Made by a program: the position numbers and the translations under genes
The notes under the pieces: generated by a model
What the model saw: only the letters and a program-made list of their open reading frames with translations
What the model was told of the DNA's origin: nothing
Databases searched by the model: none
Source of the DNA: Mortierella alpina
Lineage: Eukaryota > Mortierellomycota > Mortierellomycetes > Mortierellales > Mortierellaceae
NCBI GenBank assembly: GCA_029449245.1
Contig: JANATF010000012.1
Span: forward strand, 1,550,001-1,614,000
DNA: 64,000 bases
Direction: 5' to 3'
Shown: positions 1 to 10,172 of the stretch, one piece after another
Numbering within the stretch: the stretch's first letter is position 1
How the letters are laid out: every line of letters begins with the position of its first letter

Positions 1-3000
1 CTCGAGGACGCAAACATGCTTGGGTTGGTGGGGTTCCACGCAACCATATTCACGCCCTTTTGATGGCCCTCTAGTGTCTGGATCAAATTGCCGTTCTCAC
101 GGTGCCAAATGTGGATCCTCGAGTCCTCACTTCCACTCGCCACAAATCGCTCGTCCCAGCCTCCGAAGCACGATCGAATCACAAACATCCCCTGTTTGTA
201 CCCAGAGTACTTTTGAACAATCCTTCCCTCTGCCAAGTTCCACAAGTGGATATCCCGACGCATAGGTTGCTGAGCAGGCTAAGAGGTTGAGGAGAAAAAA
301 ATATGTGGCAGTAGTGAGTTAGTCCCTTCAGCTTTGATAGAATCCGTGTCGCATTCACTGCTTTTCAAGGGTGTTGAATTCAGTTTCGAAGACCGTCCTT
401 ACTTTGATTGTGAGGTTCACGAGGAGGTATTGCCCATCCTTTGACAAATTAATGGCTGTGATTCCATCAGACTCCTCCAGTTTGCTATGACAGCCCCATG
501 AAGAAGCAATTAGTGTCGCCGTCTAAAGTACCATAATATCACCAGTCGTCAGTGTGGGGCTCAAGAAAGGGGTGATTTCTACGCACCTAATCTCATTCAT
601 GTCCACAAGGCTGATGATGCGGATGATGGTGCCTCCCATGACCACCAGCGTCTTGCCGTCAGCCGAAACAGCCAAGTCCCGAACGGGGAAGTGCCACGAC
701 CGAAGTACCTCTCCAGAAGACGACTATCCACACAAAAAACTCTGTTAGTTTGTCAACGTTCGAAAGATGTACAAATTCCTGTCAAGTTTGAACAGCAGCA
801 GTCAACTTGTGCTTTACCATCAAAAACATATTCTTCTCGCTACCAGAGACAAAGCGTTCGCCATCGGGCAGCCATTTCAGACAGGTCACTTGCTCGCTGT
901 GTCTCTGAAATGTGTACTTGAGTGCCGCAGTCTATTGACACGTTTTCGAGACGAAGTAAGGTCAGAAACGTTCGCACTAGATATAACAAGTTCCAATGTG
1001 CGTATACAACCAGCGGTACAACATACCTGAACATCCCAAACCTTTACGGTCCTGTCAAACCCTCCTGTCAACATTTGCGTGTCATCGGGAGACCACGCAC
1101 AGCATGACACTTTAGATGCATGGCCCTGAAGAGTATGAATCGGCTCAAATGTCTACAGTCAAATTACACAGAGACAAAATATTTCGACGATGGAGCTTTA
1201 GTATTTTCGCATAAACTTTTCAGTGCTGGCACAGGTCGATCGAAGCGTTACCTCCAGGTTCCAGATAATGACTCTGCTGTCCGCAGACGCCGATGCGAGA
1301 TATCGTCCGTCGTGTGAAAATGAAATGTACCACACCTCGTTCGTATGGCTATCCAGCACATGCCGAGTAACAGAGGGTACTCCAGACCTACATGCGCAAT
1401 GACGTTTATGGTGACAAAAGAAAAAAAAAAAGGCATGTGCGAAAAATAACTGTTAGCGATCATTGCCGTTTCATATCTGGCACTAGTAAGGTTGTGTGTG
1501 AAAGACTTACTTCTTGCAGAGATGATCGCTATAGAGACTGGTTGAAGCATTGCGATTGTCGTGATAGTAGCAGTTTTTGATCTGCATATCGGCAGCTTGC
1601 TTCAGCATTGTCTCTAGCCTATTTTCGGGCACCATGATAGCGGGGGATATATATTCTATTTACAATAGGTGCAGTGCAATAACATGGGTCAGGCTGGTTT
1701 TTTTTTGCCCCTCTTGGTGAACCAGTGTTCGAGCAAGGCATTGTTTTGCAAGACTTACTCTGCAGTTCTGAAAGGAGCGTTTGACGGGAAGCACCGTTGA
1801 TGCCATCCCACTGGGCTCGCTGACGAAGATCCTCGGCATTGGGACTCATCATATAACTGTGACAGGGAGAGCCATTGCTAATCAGTTAATGCCTTGTTTT
1901 ATATTCGCGGAAAAAAATAAAGTAAATAGAAACATGCGGTTTACCTGGTGAGGGTGTGGACCCGCTCCATGTTATGGTTCAAAGGCGTCAACTCTGATCG
2001 CAAAACGACCAGTGCGTTCTTGATCTGTCGCGCCTCGAGTTCCTCGAGAAACTTTTGCTCCCTGATCAAAAACTTGACCTGATTTTCAATACAACAAAAT
2101 AAAGATTCATCGTCAGTCGACCAACGTTGAGAGAGAGAGATAGAGACAGAGAACGAGAAGAGGACGAGAGAGAGAAAAAGAGAGAGAAAAAGAAAGAGAG
2201 GGTGTATAATCAATATCATCGACAGCTTCCATTACCGGTACTAGATGGGCCGGGTCCAGATTTAGGTCCCCTGTCAAACGCTCGACCTCAAACCAATCCC
2301 CTCTAAGCACACACTGCCGGAATCGTGTCACGGCTGCAGTCTCCAAGTGAAATCCAGACTCGGCTTCAAGCTCCTGGGCAGAGTGCCTGTTGAACCATTG
2401 CAATTGTATATAAGGCGAAGTCAGTTAAAGGGTCAAGGCTACGTAGCATGCTGAAATGCATGGTGCGCTACTTGTCTTCAAACCATAGTTTCAACTCCAT
2501 GGTGAAACTTACGTGTATCCCAGACTCTGTAACGATTGTACCATCAGGCGCACAAGTTCATGGCGACTAAATCCAAGGGGTGTAGTACCCCCATCGACGC
2601 CATCCATGCTCGTGGATAACGCAATGCTACCAGCTCCATTCTTATCCTCCGCAGAGGCACGACGAGTTCCGTTATGATGCGCACGAGAGTCTGCTTCTGG
2701 TTTCATGCTGCTGATATCAGATGATGACGCTGACGACGACGAGGAGGAGGACGCGGTCAAGGAGAGTGATGGGTCCAGACGAATTCGCTTGTGATTTCCT
2801 TCTAGACTAGACGGCGTGGGCTGGTTACGGGGAGAGAGTTCCGGCACTTGGCTTGCTAGTCGAGCGTGTCTCGGGCCTTGGGAAGGGGCAGCAGAGGAGG
2901 ATGCGGCGGAAGGCGCGGAAGTTTCCTGTTGCGGCTGCTGCTGGTTAGGCTGCTGTTGCTGTTGCTGTTGCTGTTGCGTATGCTCCTGAGGTGAGGAAGC

Positions 3001-3042
3001 CCAGTCCGGGGAAGGTGGGGACGACGGTGCTGACGATGCCAC
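1..3042 (-). CDS. GID7: Gid7/WDR26-type LisH-CTLH-WD40 protein (3' end off window)
   Basis: Likely a subunit of the GID/CTLH E3 ubiquitin ligase, which degrades gluconeogenic enzymes in yeast. Readable exons on the minus strand are 3042-2513, 2386-2236, 2078-1945, 1856-1759, 1655-1511, 1387-1252, 1152-1027 and 931-818, then more down to position 1. Joined phases agree. The LisH (HELVRLMVQSLQSLGYT) is split by intron 1. CTLH follows (VKFLIREQKFLEELEARQ), then the linker LETMLKQAADMQ typical of WDR26. WD repeats end in VIIWNLE, VKVWDVQ and, near the window edge, IHIWHRENG. Only the last residues are missing. The N terminus is Ser/Pro/Gln-rich with a poly-Q run. The start is uncertain: the open frame begins at GTG 3042 just after a possible acceptor (CCACCACAG), and the first in-frame ATG inside the exon is at 2706. 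Either an upstream exon supplies the ATG or translation starts at 2706. The family call is secure. Confidence 0.9.
2131..2205. repeat. GA/CT-rich low-complexity tract in intron
   Basis: A purine-rich GAGA tract lies in the Gid7 intron between the exons ending at 2236 and starting at 2078. On the sense strand it reads as CTCTCT, so it may serve as an extended polypyrimidine tract for the acceptor at 2079-2080. Confidence 0.6.
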
Positions 3043-4240
3043 TGTGGTGGGTTTTCGTTGTGAAGGTGAAGGTGACTTTAGTCGTGTGTGAATGTGTAAG
3101 AGTTTTGTTCACAGGAAAGCGTCGCAGCAAAAAAAAAACGGGCAAAGGCTCTTTCTCTCGTCCAACTCGCAGCAACTCTCGAGGTCGCTGTTGGCGCGCG
3201 TTGTGTCTTTGTGCTTTTTTTTCGTGTGGTACGTTAACAAGGCGAAGCGTTGTGTCAGGCTTTCTATCGTGCGACAACGAGCAGTACACAGTGAGTGTGT
3301 GCCAGGGGGGGGGGGGCATAGAAAGAGAGAGAGTGGAGGAAGGAGCGGCTGATGGAAAGGCTGATGGCTGTTACAGACGAATGGTAGCATGCCTTCCACG
3401 TTCGAGTGCACTTACCTTTTGCTCACAACAGTCCACACGGCGAACAGACAGACGATTGACCTGTCAGGGAGTAGGTGTGGGCAGGCAAGGAAGAAAAGAA
3501 AAAGGGATGCCCAGGGCGGTGATGCAGCCAATGGGGACTACTGCGCTTTGTGTGTGTGTGTGTGTGTGTGTGTATGCGGTGTGTGAGTTGTGTGAGTGGT
3601 AGGAAGAAAGAAAAGACGAGGACCCAGCGAACACGCACCAAGCGGAAAAGGGAGACGAGAAAAAGTGCCATGCAAGTCACCTCTGGCTGGAGCACTCGTG
3701 ACAACCAAACCATATCCCTCGCCAGCTGCTACCCGCACACGCCTTTCGGCGCCCGTTGTGTCGGGTCCACCACCCCTTCGTCTCCTGCTGGGGACAGAAC
3801 ATTCGTGCACCCTCCTCTCAGGGCAGCCGGTGCTCCTGGCTACGCTCCTCGGCCACACCTTCATTGCGAAAGCGATAGACTGATAGACTACGTGACGTTG
3901 AAAAAAAGAGGAATCTCGGGAACCATGACCCGCAAACACATACCCCTCCATTCCTTGCATCTTTGACTGGACACATTTCAGAGCACTTGCTGAGATCGAC
4001 TTCTGACGACAGGGGTAAGGCAATGGCTTTCTAAATGGCCTATACCTCCTTCTTATTTGCTTGCCAGCATACATGTGGTTATTCACCATCTACGATCACG
4101 AAGCAATCCTGTGGATTTCTCGCACTGACCATCACACACCCATTCCGCACCCACCTACCCAATCCTCCATGGCTGTGCATATCACAAAATATAACGAGTA
4201 CAGTTTGCGAGCGTGCTAGTGAGAGAAAGACGTGAGCAAG
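3043..4240. other. Intergenic region between divergent Gid7 and Gis2 genes
   Basis: About 1.2 kb with no supportable gene. It contains a G12 run (3306-3317), a (GT)n microsatellite of about 11 units near 3549-3573, and scattered purine-rich stretches. A good minus-strand donor (GTAAGT; the plus strand reads CACTTACC near 3407-3414) may belong to a Gid7 5' leader intron ending at the acceptor beside 3042. Short open frames here are shadows without family resemblance. Confidence 0.5.
3549..3573. repeat. (GT)n microsatellite
   Basis: An uninterrupted GT dinucleotide run of roughly eleven units lies in the Gid7-Gis2 intergenic region. Confidence 0.85.
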
Positions 4241-5203
4241 ATGTCGTATCCAAGAAAGGGATGCTTCAAGTGCGGCAATGGTAAGCAAGGAGACTATCCT
4301 GCAGCCCATCCTCTCCCCAAGCGATCCACGGCCATCCGCCATGATCCGATAATAATGAGCCTGGATATTTACACCCTCAGATCATTCACTTGTCTGCTAT
4401 AGTTGGGCACTATGCCAATGCCTGCCCAGAGCCTGAGCGCCTCTGTTACAACTGCAGGAAGCCCGGCCACGAGTCCAACTTGTGCCCTGTTCCTCGCTCA
4501 ACTGACGCCAAGCAATGCTATTCCTGCGGAGGAGGTAGCGTGTCCTCTTGATCTTCACCCCTCGATCTTCACCAATCGCTTGGCCAACATTTTTGTTTCT
4601 AACAACGTCTGTCGTGTTGCTTTGATGCGAGCGCAGTTGGACATATTCAAGCAGACTGTCCCACCCTCAGAATCTCGGGCAGCGCAGGAGGGCGATGCTA
4701 CAACTGTGACATGTTTGTAAGTGAATTGAGGTCCTGCAAGAGATCGGTGTTCACTTTGGTCTCATTAATATAAACTGACATGAGCCTCTGGCGCCTTTGC
4801 TTGCTACCTTGTGGTGTAGGGCCATATGGCGCGTAATTGCCGAAACCAGCCTCGCTATGAAAACGGGCACTTGGGCGGCACGAATATGGACATTGGCATA
4901 GGCATAGGCATGCGAGGTAGCCGAGGAGGCGGATACATAAATGCAGGCAGCCACGGCAGGGTCATCATCTGCTTCAAATGCGGTGGTCCCAACCATTTCG
5001 CACGAGACTGCAAGGCCAGTGCGGTCAAATGCTACAACTGTGGAAAGTTCAACCATATCTCACGGGATTGTCCCAACCTCATTGGAGGCGTAGTCGACGC
5101 GTCCGTCAAGACATGCTATCGATGCGGTGTTCAGGGTCATATTTCCAGAGACTGCACCGCCACGAGGACTACAGCCGCCACCTCTGATCCTGATGAGGTC
5201 TAG
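4241..5203 (+). CDS. GIS2: CCHC zinc-knuckle nucleic-acid-binding protein (Gis2/CNBP/Byr3)
   Basis: Exons 4241-4280, 4403-4534, 4637-4716 and 4820-5203 join in phase to give 211 residues. The protein is almost entirely seven CX2CX4HX4C knuckles: CFKCGN(V)GHYANAC, CYNCRKPGHESNLC, CYSCGG(V)GHIQADC, CYNCDMFGHMARNC, CFKCGGPNHFARDC, CYNCGKFNHISRDC and CYRCGVQGHISRDC. A Gly/Met-rich linker (GIGIGMRGSRGGG) separates knuckles 4 and 5. Gis2/CNBP proteins bind G-rich single-stranded RNA and act in translation and RNA-granule control. Introns 1-3 each fall inside a knuckle. The start ATG is followed by SYPRKGCFKC, which is typical of fungal orthologues. Seven knuckles match yeast Gis2 and human CNBP. 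Confidence 0.93.
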
Positions 5204-5484
5204 GACCCTATAAAGTGCTCGAGCTTCTATGTCGTTTAATGAAGAATGTGCTGTGCAAGCAGAGTTACCACTCGGTGTCGAGTTTTATGAGAGGTCCAAG
5301 TGATCATTGGGCGAGCACCCCTGCACCGCAATAAGACAGCAGTTGTGCCGCTTTATTTGCCCAGCTGTCTTCATTCATAATGGGGCTCCCGATCCCAACA
5401 CATGTTTTTAATACGTTGACGAGGTGCTCTAATTCTCCCGCTACCGAGTTGGGGTTGTTGTCTTCTTTCGAACTGGTGTTGCTG
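5204..5484. other. Convergent 3' region between Gis2 and Mgr2
   Basis: Short stretch between two convergent genes with no supportable coding sequence. It presumably holds both 3' UTRs. Confidence 0.5.
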
Positions 5485-5933
5485 CTATTTCTGCTGCTGC
5501 TGCTGCTGGTGAAGAATGACAACGGGAGGAGTCTTGAAGCGCATAGACTGGCCCCAAATGTTCTTTTTCTCACGGTTCTGATCCAAGGACGCATAGTCGA
5601 TCGCCAAAGCCTCTTCGCTCCTGATGACAGATCCGATAGCCATAAAAAAGGCGAATGTGGCAGTTGAGGATACCATGGTTCGTGTCAGTGTCTCGACATA
5701 TCCTCGGGAACCTGGACCATTGCTAATATTATCGCAATTCAGAAGAGTAACAAACGTGAGTGGGTGGTCAATAGAAGGCTGCAAATGAAGGGTTGGAAAG
5801 AGATTCGAAGGTAAGGAAATACGGGTTTGTACCGAAGAATGGAGACACCGCCAAAGACGAGTCCGATGCAGAGTCCGACAGCTCCGCCCATCATGGCTCC
5901 CATCTTTGCGCGTTCAAACTTTGAGGGCTCCAT
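5485..5933 (-). CDS. MGR2: Mgr2/ROMO1-family TIM23 translocase subunit
   Basis: Start at 5933. Exon 1 runs to ATTCTTCG just before a GTACAA donor (about 5834) and exon 2 begins after a TTAG acceptor (about 5727). The junction gives SILR-NGPGSRGYVETL, matching the ROMO1 core, which reads RxGxGPRGYxxTL. The product is a small two-helix inner-membrane protein: helix 1 (MGAMMGGAVGLCIGLVFGGVSIL) has the glycine-zipper pattern, and helix 2 reads STATFAFFMAIGSVIR. The tail (RFKTPPVVILHQQQQQQK) is longer than in animals. In yeast Mgr2 acts as lateral gatekeeper of the TIM23 import channel. No presequence is expected. Confidence 0.88.
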
Positions 5934-7177
5934 GCTGTGTTGTGATTGATCTGCTGTTTCTGGTGTGTAGGTAAGAGATCCAAGAAAGAAAAAAGGGCGT
6001 CCATGCGGAAAAGGCGCCTGGTCGTGCACTGCACCAAAAGGTCAGTCACACAGACGCTCGATTTTTCGGCTTGGTGTCCTCGTTGATGTTCAGCTATCGC
6101 CTTTCTCGGCGCAACAGCGTTGTACTTTGGTGCGGTCACTGCCAGATCCCGGGATCTTGGGATTCTCCGCTGATCAACTTCACTACAGCTTCCTTGATCG
6201 ATGACATGGATTGGCATCACTCAGCCTTGAACGGGAGAGCCCTACCACAGGGAGAATAAGCGAAAGGCTCTTTAACCTTACGGGCCAGTTACATGAGATG
6301 GTGCGGGTGGGATGCCATGAGCAATTGCTGCCGATTGTGGGAAAGGTCATGGAGATGAGGATGAGGCAGGGTGCTTGAAGTAGCATCACGCAACGCAATA
6401 TATAGTTGATACTATTACGATCAAACCTAAAAAGCGAAAGTTCTACGAAACCCAGACGAAGGGAGGTTCGTGCTGGATGGCGGAGTGGTTGCAATTCATG
6501 CCCTGTCGATGGGGGGACTGGATGACAGGTGAGAGTGAAGGAGTGAGCCTTGATGGACCCTTCGCGTTTTATGATACTCGGGATGCTCGCTGCAACGGGA
6601 TCAATGTGCGAGTGAGGGTTCAGTTGACGCGCGTTTGGGCAGACTCTTGGTCATCCAATCGCATAAAAAGAGGTTCCTGATTTATTTCACCTGCTTCTAA
6701 CATCTCTGCATTCTCCCACCTCTCTTCGTTCATTTGCTCAGCTCCATCCTCAGTCGAAGACAGGTAAGAACGAGTGCAATCTGGTCTACGCACGATCTCT
6801 CATGGATACATCTGCATACATACAGATGGTACCGCAATCGTACATCGCCTCATGGGCTCTTTGGAGACTGACCCACCAGAAAGCTCGTCTTCATCCCCGC
6901 CATGCCAGCCTTCGTTGCGTCCAGCACACACTCGCTTGTGCTGCTCCCTGGGAGGCGGGGCAGCAGGAAACAGCACCCACCAGTACAAACCTCGACGGGT
7001 TGATGAGGATCTGCGATGGACACGGCGAGTATCCCATAGCGTGTTGGTCGCATTCACAGACCAGCGTCTAATCTAATCGCTCTTGGTGCTCCTTCTCCTT
7101 TTAGATTCTTCTCCTCGTCCTCCCACTTCTGTCTACCCCACCTGTGATCGCAACACGCATCTGCCGAGATTCACACC
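5934..7177. other. Intergenic region and 5' leader upstream of the G3BP-like gene
   Basis: About 1.2 kb between the divergent Mgr2 and G3BP-like genes. A TATA-like ATAAAAA (6663-6669) precedes a CT-rich stretch. A probable 5' UTR intron begins at GTAAGAACG (about 6765) and ends at CTCCTTTTAG (about 7104), leaving a short pyrimidine-rich leader before the ATG at 7178. No other coding signal was seen. Confidence 0.5.
6663..6669 (+). promoter_or_regulatory. Putative TATA-like element of the G3BP-like gene
   Basis: ATAAAAA in GCATAAAAAGAGG, about 100 bp upstream of the probable leader-intron donor. Assigned by motif and position only. Confidence 0.4.
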
Positions 7178-8953
7178 ATGACCGCTCCCACCGCCACCTC
7201 ACCCACCGTGAATGGTGCTGAATCCCAGCCTCCCGTCGACGCCGACAGTGTTGGCAGTCAGTTTGCACACGAATACTACACTTTTCTCAGCAAGGAGCCC
7301 AACCGCCTCCATCTGTTTTACAACGAAAACTCTGTCCTGAGCCATGGTTACCAGGGCAAGGACGTTGATGTTTGCCGGGGTCAACAGGCAAGTATTTGCG
7401 TTGCGCCTTTGTTACTGCGATAATAATTGTACTTTTATCAGGTTTGATCCCTGGGCATGATGCACCTCGGGTGGTGCTGTGTCCTTTGCTCTGTGCTGTG
7501 CCCTGTGCTGTGCTGCTGTGCCTTTGTTGTTCTCGCTGCGCTTCTTCTTCAGCATGACCTGAAACGTACTATTCGTCAAAGGCATGCAATGGGGAGTGCA
7601 CTACCAGATCGTACTAACCAATTTCCCTCCTAATTCTCGTAGGCCATCCGCGAGAAGGTCGTCCAGCTCGATTTTGAGGACTGCAAGGTCCTGGTCCAGA
7701 ACATCGATAGCCAGAACTCACTCAACGGCGGCATCGTGATCCAGGTCCTCGGTCAAATGTCGAACAGAGGAGGGATCGCTCAACAGTTTGTCCAGACCTT
7801 CTTTCTGGCAGAGCAGCCCAAGGGCTACTACGTCCTCAACGACGTCTTTCGCTTTCTCAAGGATGACACCGTGGAGGATGATGAACAGGACATTGCTGAA
7901 GAAGCCAGCACCGAACATTCTGCAGAGCAGCCAGCCGCCATTGTGGAGACCAAGTCTGAGGCGACTCCAGTTGAGGCAGTGGCTACTCCGGAGCCTGCCG
8001 TCGCACAAGTTTCCACAAAGGCAGAGATTCAAGAGGAGCAGCAGGCACCAACCCCTGTAGCATCCGCTGCTGTGGATGAAAAGAAGACGGTCGACAAGAA
8101 GGCTGACAAGAAGGGCGACAGGAAATCAGAGGCGAAGGAGACCAAGAAGCCCGAGGCCAAGAAAGAGGTCGAACCTGTTGACAGCGCCCCAGAGCCAATG
8201 AAGGCGGAAGTTCCTTCCGCTCCTACCGCTGCTGCTGTTGCTGCCACCACTCCCGTCGAGGCTATCCCTACTCCTTCAGTGCCTGCAGGCCCTCCCAAGC
8301 CCAAGACATGGGCCAACTTGGCCGCGGGCAACTCGAACCAGTGGGGAGCCCAAGCCTCGGCCAACAAGGGTGCCTCGGTGCCTGCTCCTCAACCAGCTGC
8401 ACTCAAGGCCCAGACAAAGCCCCATACTGCAGGACAGAGTCAAGGTCAGGGACAACAGGTCAAAACACCAGGAACCCGAGCCAATGGACGCGAAGAGTAC
8501 CATTCGATCTATATCAAGAACGTGACAGAGAGAATGTCCCTCGATATGCTGCGGGAGTCGTTCTCCAAGTTTGGCAAGGTCACTCACCTGGAGTACACGC
8601 ACAAGCGTAATTGCGCGTTTTTGGACTTTTCGACGCCCGACGCAATGAATGCTGCACTTAAGCAGAACACAGTGCCTGTCGGCAATGAGATTGTCCTGGC
8701 AGAAGAGCGTCGTCGAGGCAGCAACAACAGCTTCAACAACAACAATACCAACCCTAATGGACCCCAGGCCGGAGGCCGTTTCCACAACAACGCCTCCAAC
8801 AGCAACGCCAACGGCCACGGACAGCAGGCTCAAGGTGGCCATCGTGGTGCACGCCCTAACAATGTGCGAGGAGGCCCTGGAGGACCTTCCGATCGCGCTA
8901 AGCAACCTCAGCACAAGCAAGAGAAGGCCGCTCAACCTACCATCGTAAAATAG
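7178..8953 (+). CDS. G3BP/Bre5/Nxt3-like NTF2-domain and RRM RNA-binding protein
   Basis: Exons 7178-7387 and 7643-8953 (506 aa). Residues about 25-140 form an NTF2-like domain: FAHEYYTFLSKEPNRLHLFY, then across the intron GQQ-AIREKVVQLDFEDCKV and VVNxFL-like YYVLNDVFRFL. An acidic then Pro/Ala/Lys-rich spacer follows, with a KKADKKGDRKSEAKE block. An RRM lies near residues 358-430 (SIYIKNV as RNP2, NCAFLDF as RNP1). The tail is Asn/Gly/Arg-rich (GGHRGARPNNVRGGPGG). This is the G3BP architecture, a stress-granule scaffold; fungal relatives partner the Ubp3/Ubp10 deubiquitinase. The only intron is GC-AG (donor CAG/GCAAGT). Joining there restores the NTF2 fold in phase 0, and no GT donor nearby does so. 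Confidence 0.9.
7388..7642 (+). other. GC-AG intron in the G3BP-like gene
   Basis: Donor CAG/GCAAGT and acceptor CTCGTAG/GCC, 255 nt, phase 0. The flanking protein reads GQQ-AIREK, matching the NTF2 fold of G3BP. Confidence 0.85.
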
Positions 8954-9092
8954 TCACGTCTTCCTCGACTAAAAACAAACTCATTTTTTCAACACCTTCC
9001 TCTTCATTGTCTGTTACTCCAACAAACACCTGCATATCCTGCAATTACTGTATTTCGCATTCAGCACACAGGTCGGAAAAAAAAGAACGAGG

Positions 9093-9350
9093 ATGAGTAG
9101 TCGTGAAGACCCTAGTCAAGAAATGCACACCATGGACTCGAATGCAACCCATCCAAGTTGCAATAACGAGGCTACATCTCCAGAGCAGGAATACGACCGC
9201 TACAAGGACAATCCCGAGCTGCTCGCCGAGACCATGCCCAAGACTAGTAGTCGCATGTTCTCCTTTGACTGGTAAGGGATGAGCAAAGGAACTATTGAAA
9301 GGATGCAATCAGCTTGACTTGTCTTGATTACACAAAAAGGAGGTTTTTAA

Positions 9351-9381
<31 letters not shown>

Positions 9382-10021
9382 GGTGTCCTTGCCTTGCAGG
9401 GCAAGCGGGTTCGTGTCCCCCTTCCGCCCAACACCTGTTGATATCCTCAGCAACCTTCTTCAACAGGTCAACTTTTCATCCCCAGGAAAAGACACACTCA
9501 TCGATCTCGGATGCGGCGATGGCCTCGTCCTGTTTCAGGCTCTCAACACGTTTCCGTCCTCACAGTTGACTCGAGCCATTGGTGTTGATCTGGACCTGCC
9601 ACTGCTCGAGGCTTGTAGGGATAGTATCATCAACATTCCTCGCTGCGACAATGACAAGGACAAGGATCGCCATGATGGTGAGGCTGTTAATAGCGACAAA
9701 GATGTCGCGTCGCGTTTAGAGCTATACCACGGAGACTTGACTGGTGAGGACCAGCCCTTGACGACTGTCTTTGGTCCTTCGCGGCCGTCGCATTCACGGT
9801 CCAAGACCATGAACATGCTGCTCCAAGAGTCGTCCCATATCTTTGTCTACCTCCTCCCCGAAGCACTGTCAAAGTTGGCACCGCTCCTGCTCAAAGCCAT
9901 TGAGTGCGATCACAAAGTAGTCCTTAGCATGAGGTGGGAGGTAGTGGGGCTCGACAAGTACCTGGTTCATGGCGGATCGGACCAGCAGTTTTACATATAT
10001 TCAGACTCGCCTCTTCTCTGA
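9093..10021 (+). CDS. Class I SAM-dependent methyltransferase, FAM173/ATPSCKMT-like
   Basis: Exons 9093-9271 and 9400-10021 (266 aa). SAM-binding motif I is LIDLGCGDG, preceded by FRPTPVDILSNLLQQV, the FxPTP lead-in seen in FAM173-type lysine methyltransferases. An acidic residue ends strand 2 (IGVDLDLPLLEAC). Later motifs are FVYLLPEALSKLAPLL and VLSMRWEVVGL, also FAM173-like. The N-terminal 60 residues (MSSREDPSQEMHTMDS...) are polar and show no clear mitochondrial presequence. An insertion with DNDKDKDRHDGEA lies between strands. The intron carries a 29-nt T run just before its acceptor. The family call is firm; the substrate (an ATP-synthase c-subunit or adenine-translocase lysine in known members) is inference. 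Confidence 0.75.
9353..9381 (+). repeat. T29 homopolymer in methyltransferase intron
   Basis: Uninterrupted run of 29 T, ending 18 nt before the acceptor TTGCAG, where it may act as the polypyrimidine tract. Confidence 0.9.
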
Positions 10022-10172
10022 AAAAGTACACACTTTGCAGGGAAAGAGTGGGGAAAAAAAAACATGGTTGCCGTTGGTTTTAATAGCATTCGACGTAGTA
10101 AAGGGTAGACTGAGGGGTGAACAAGAAAAAGTGACAGATGTGAGAGGTTTGCATGCGGTCGAGACTATTTGT

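Noticed and set aside
5304-5594. 96-codon minus-strand open frame overlapping the Mgr2 3' end
   Set aside because: A shadow of the poly-Q coding tail in another frame, with no family resemblance.
6475-6495. tRNA A-box-like GGCGGAGTGGTT
   Set aside because: No B box (GGTTCGANTCC-like) or cloverleaf pairing follows at the right distance.
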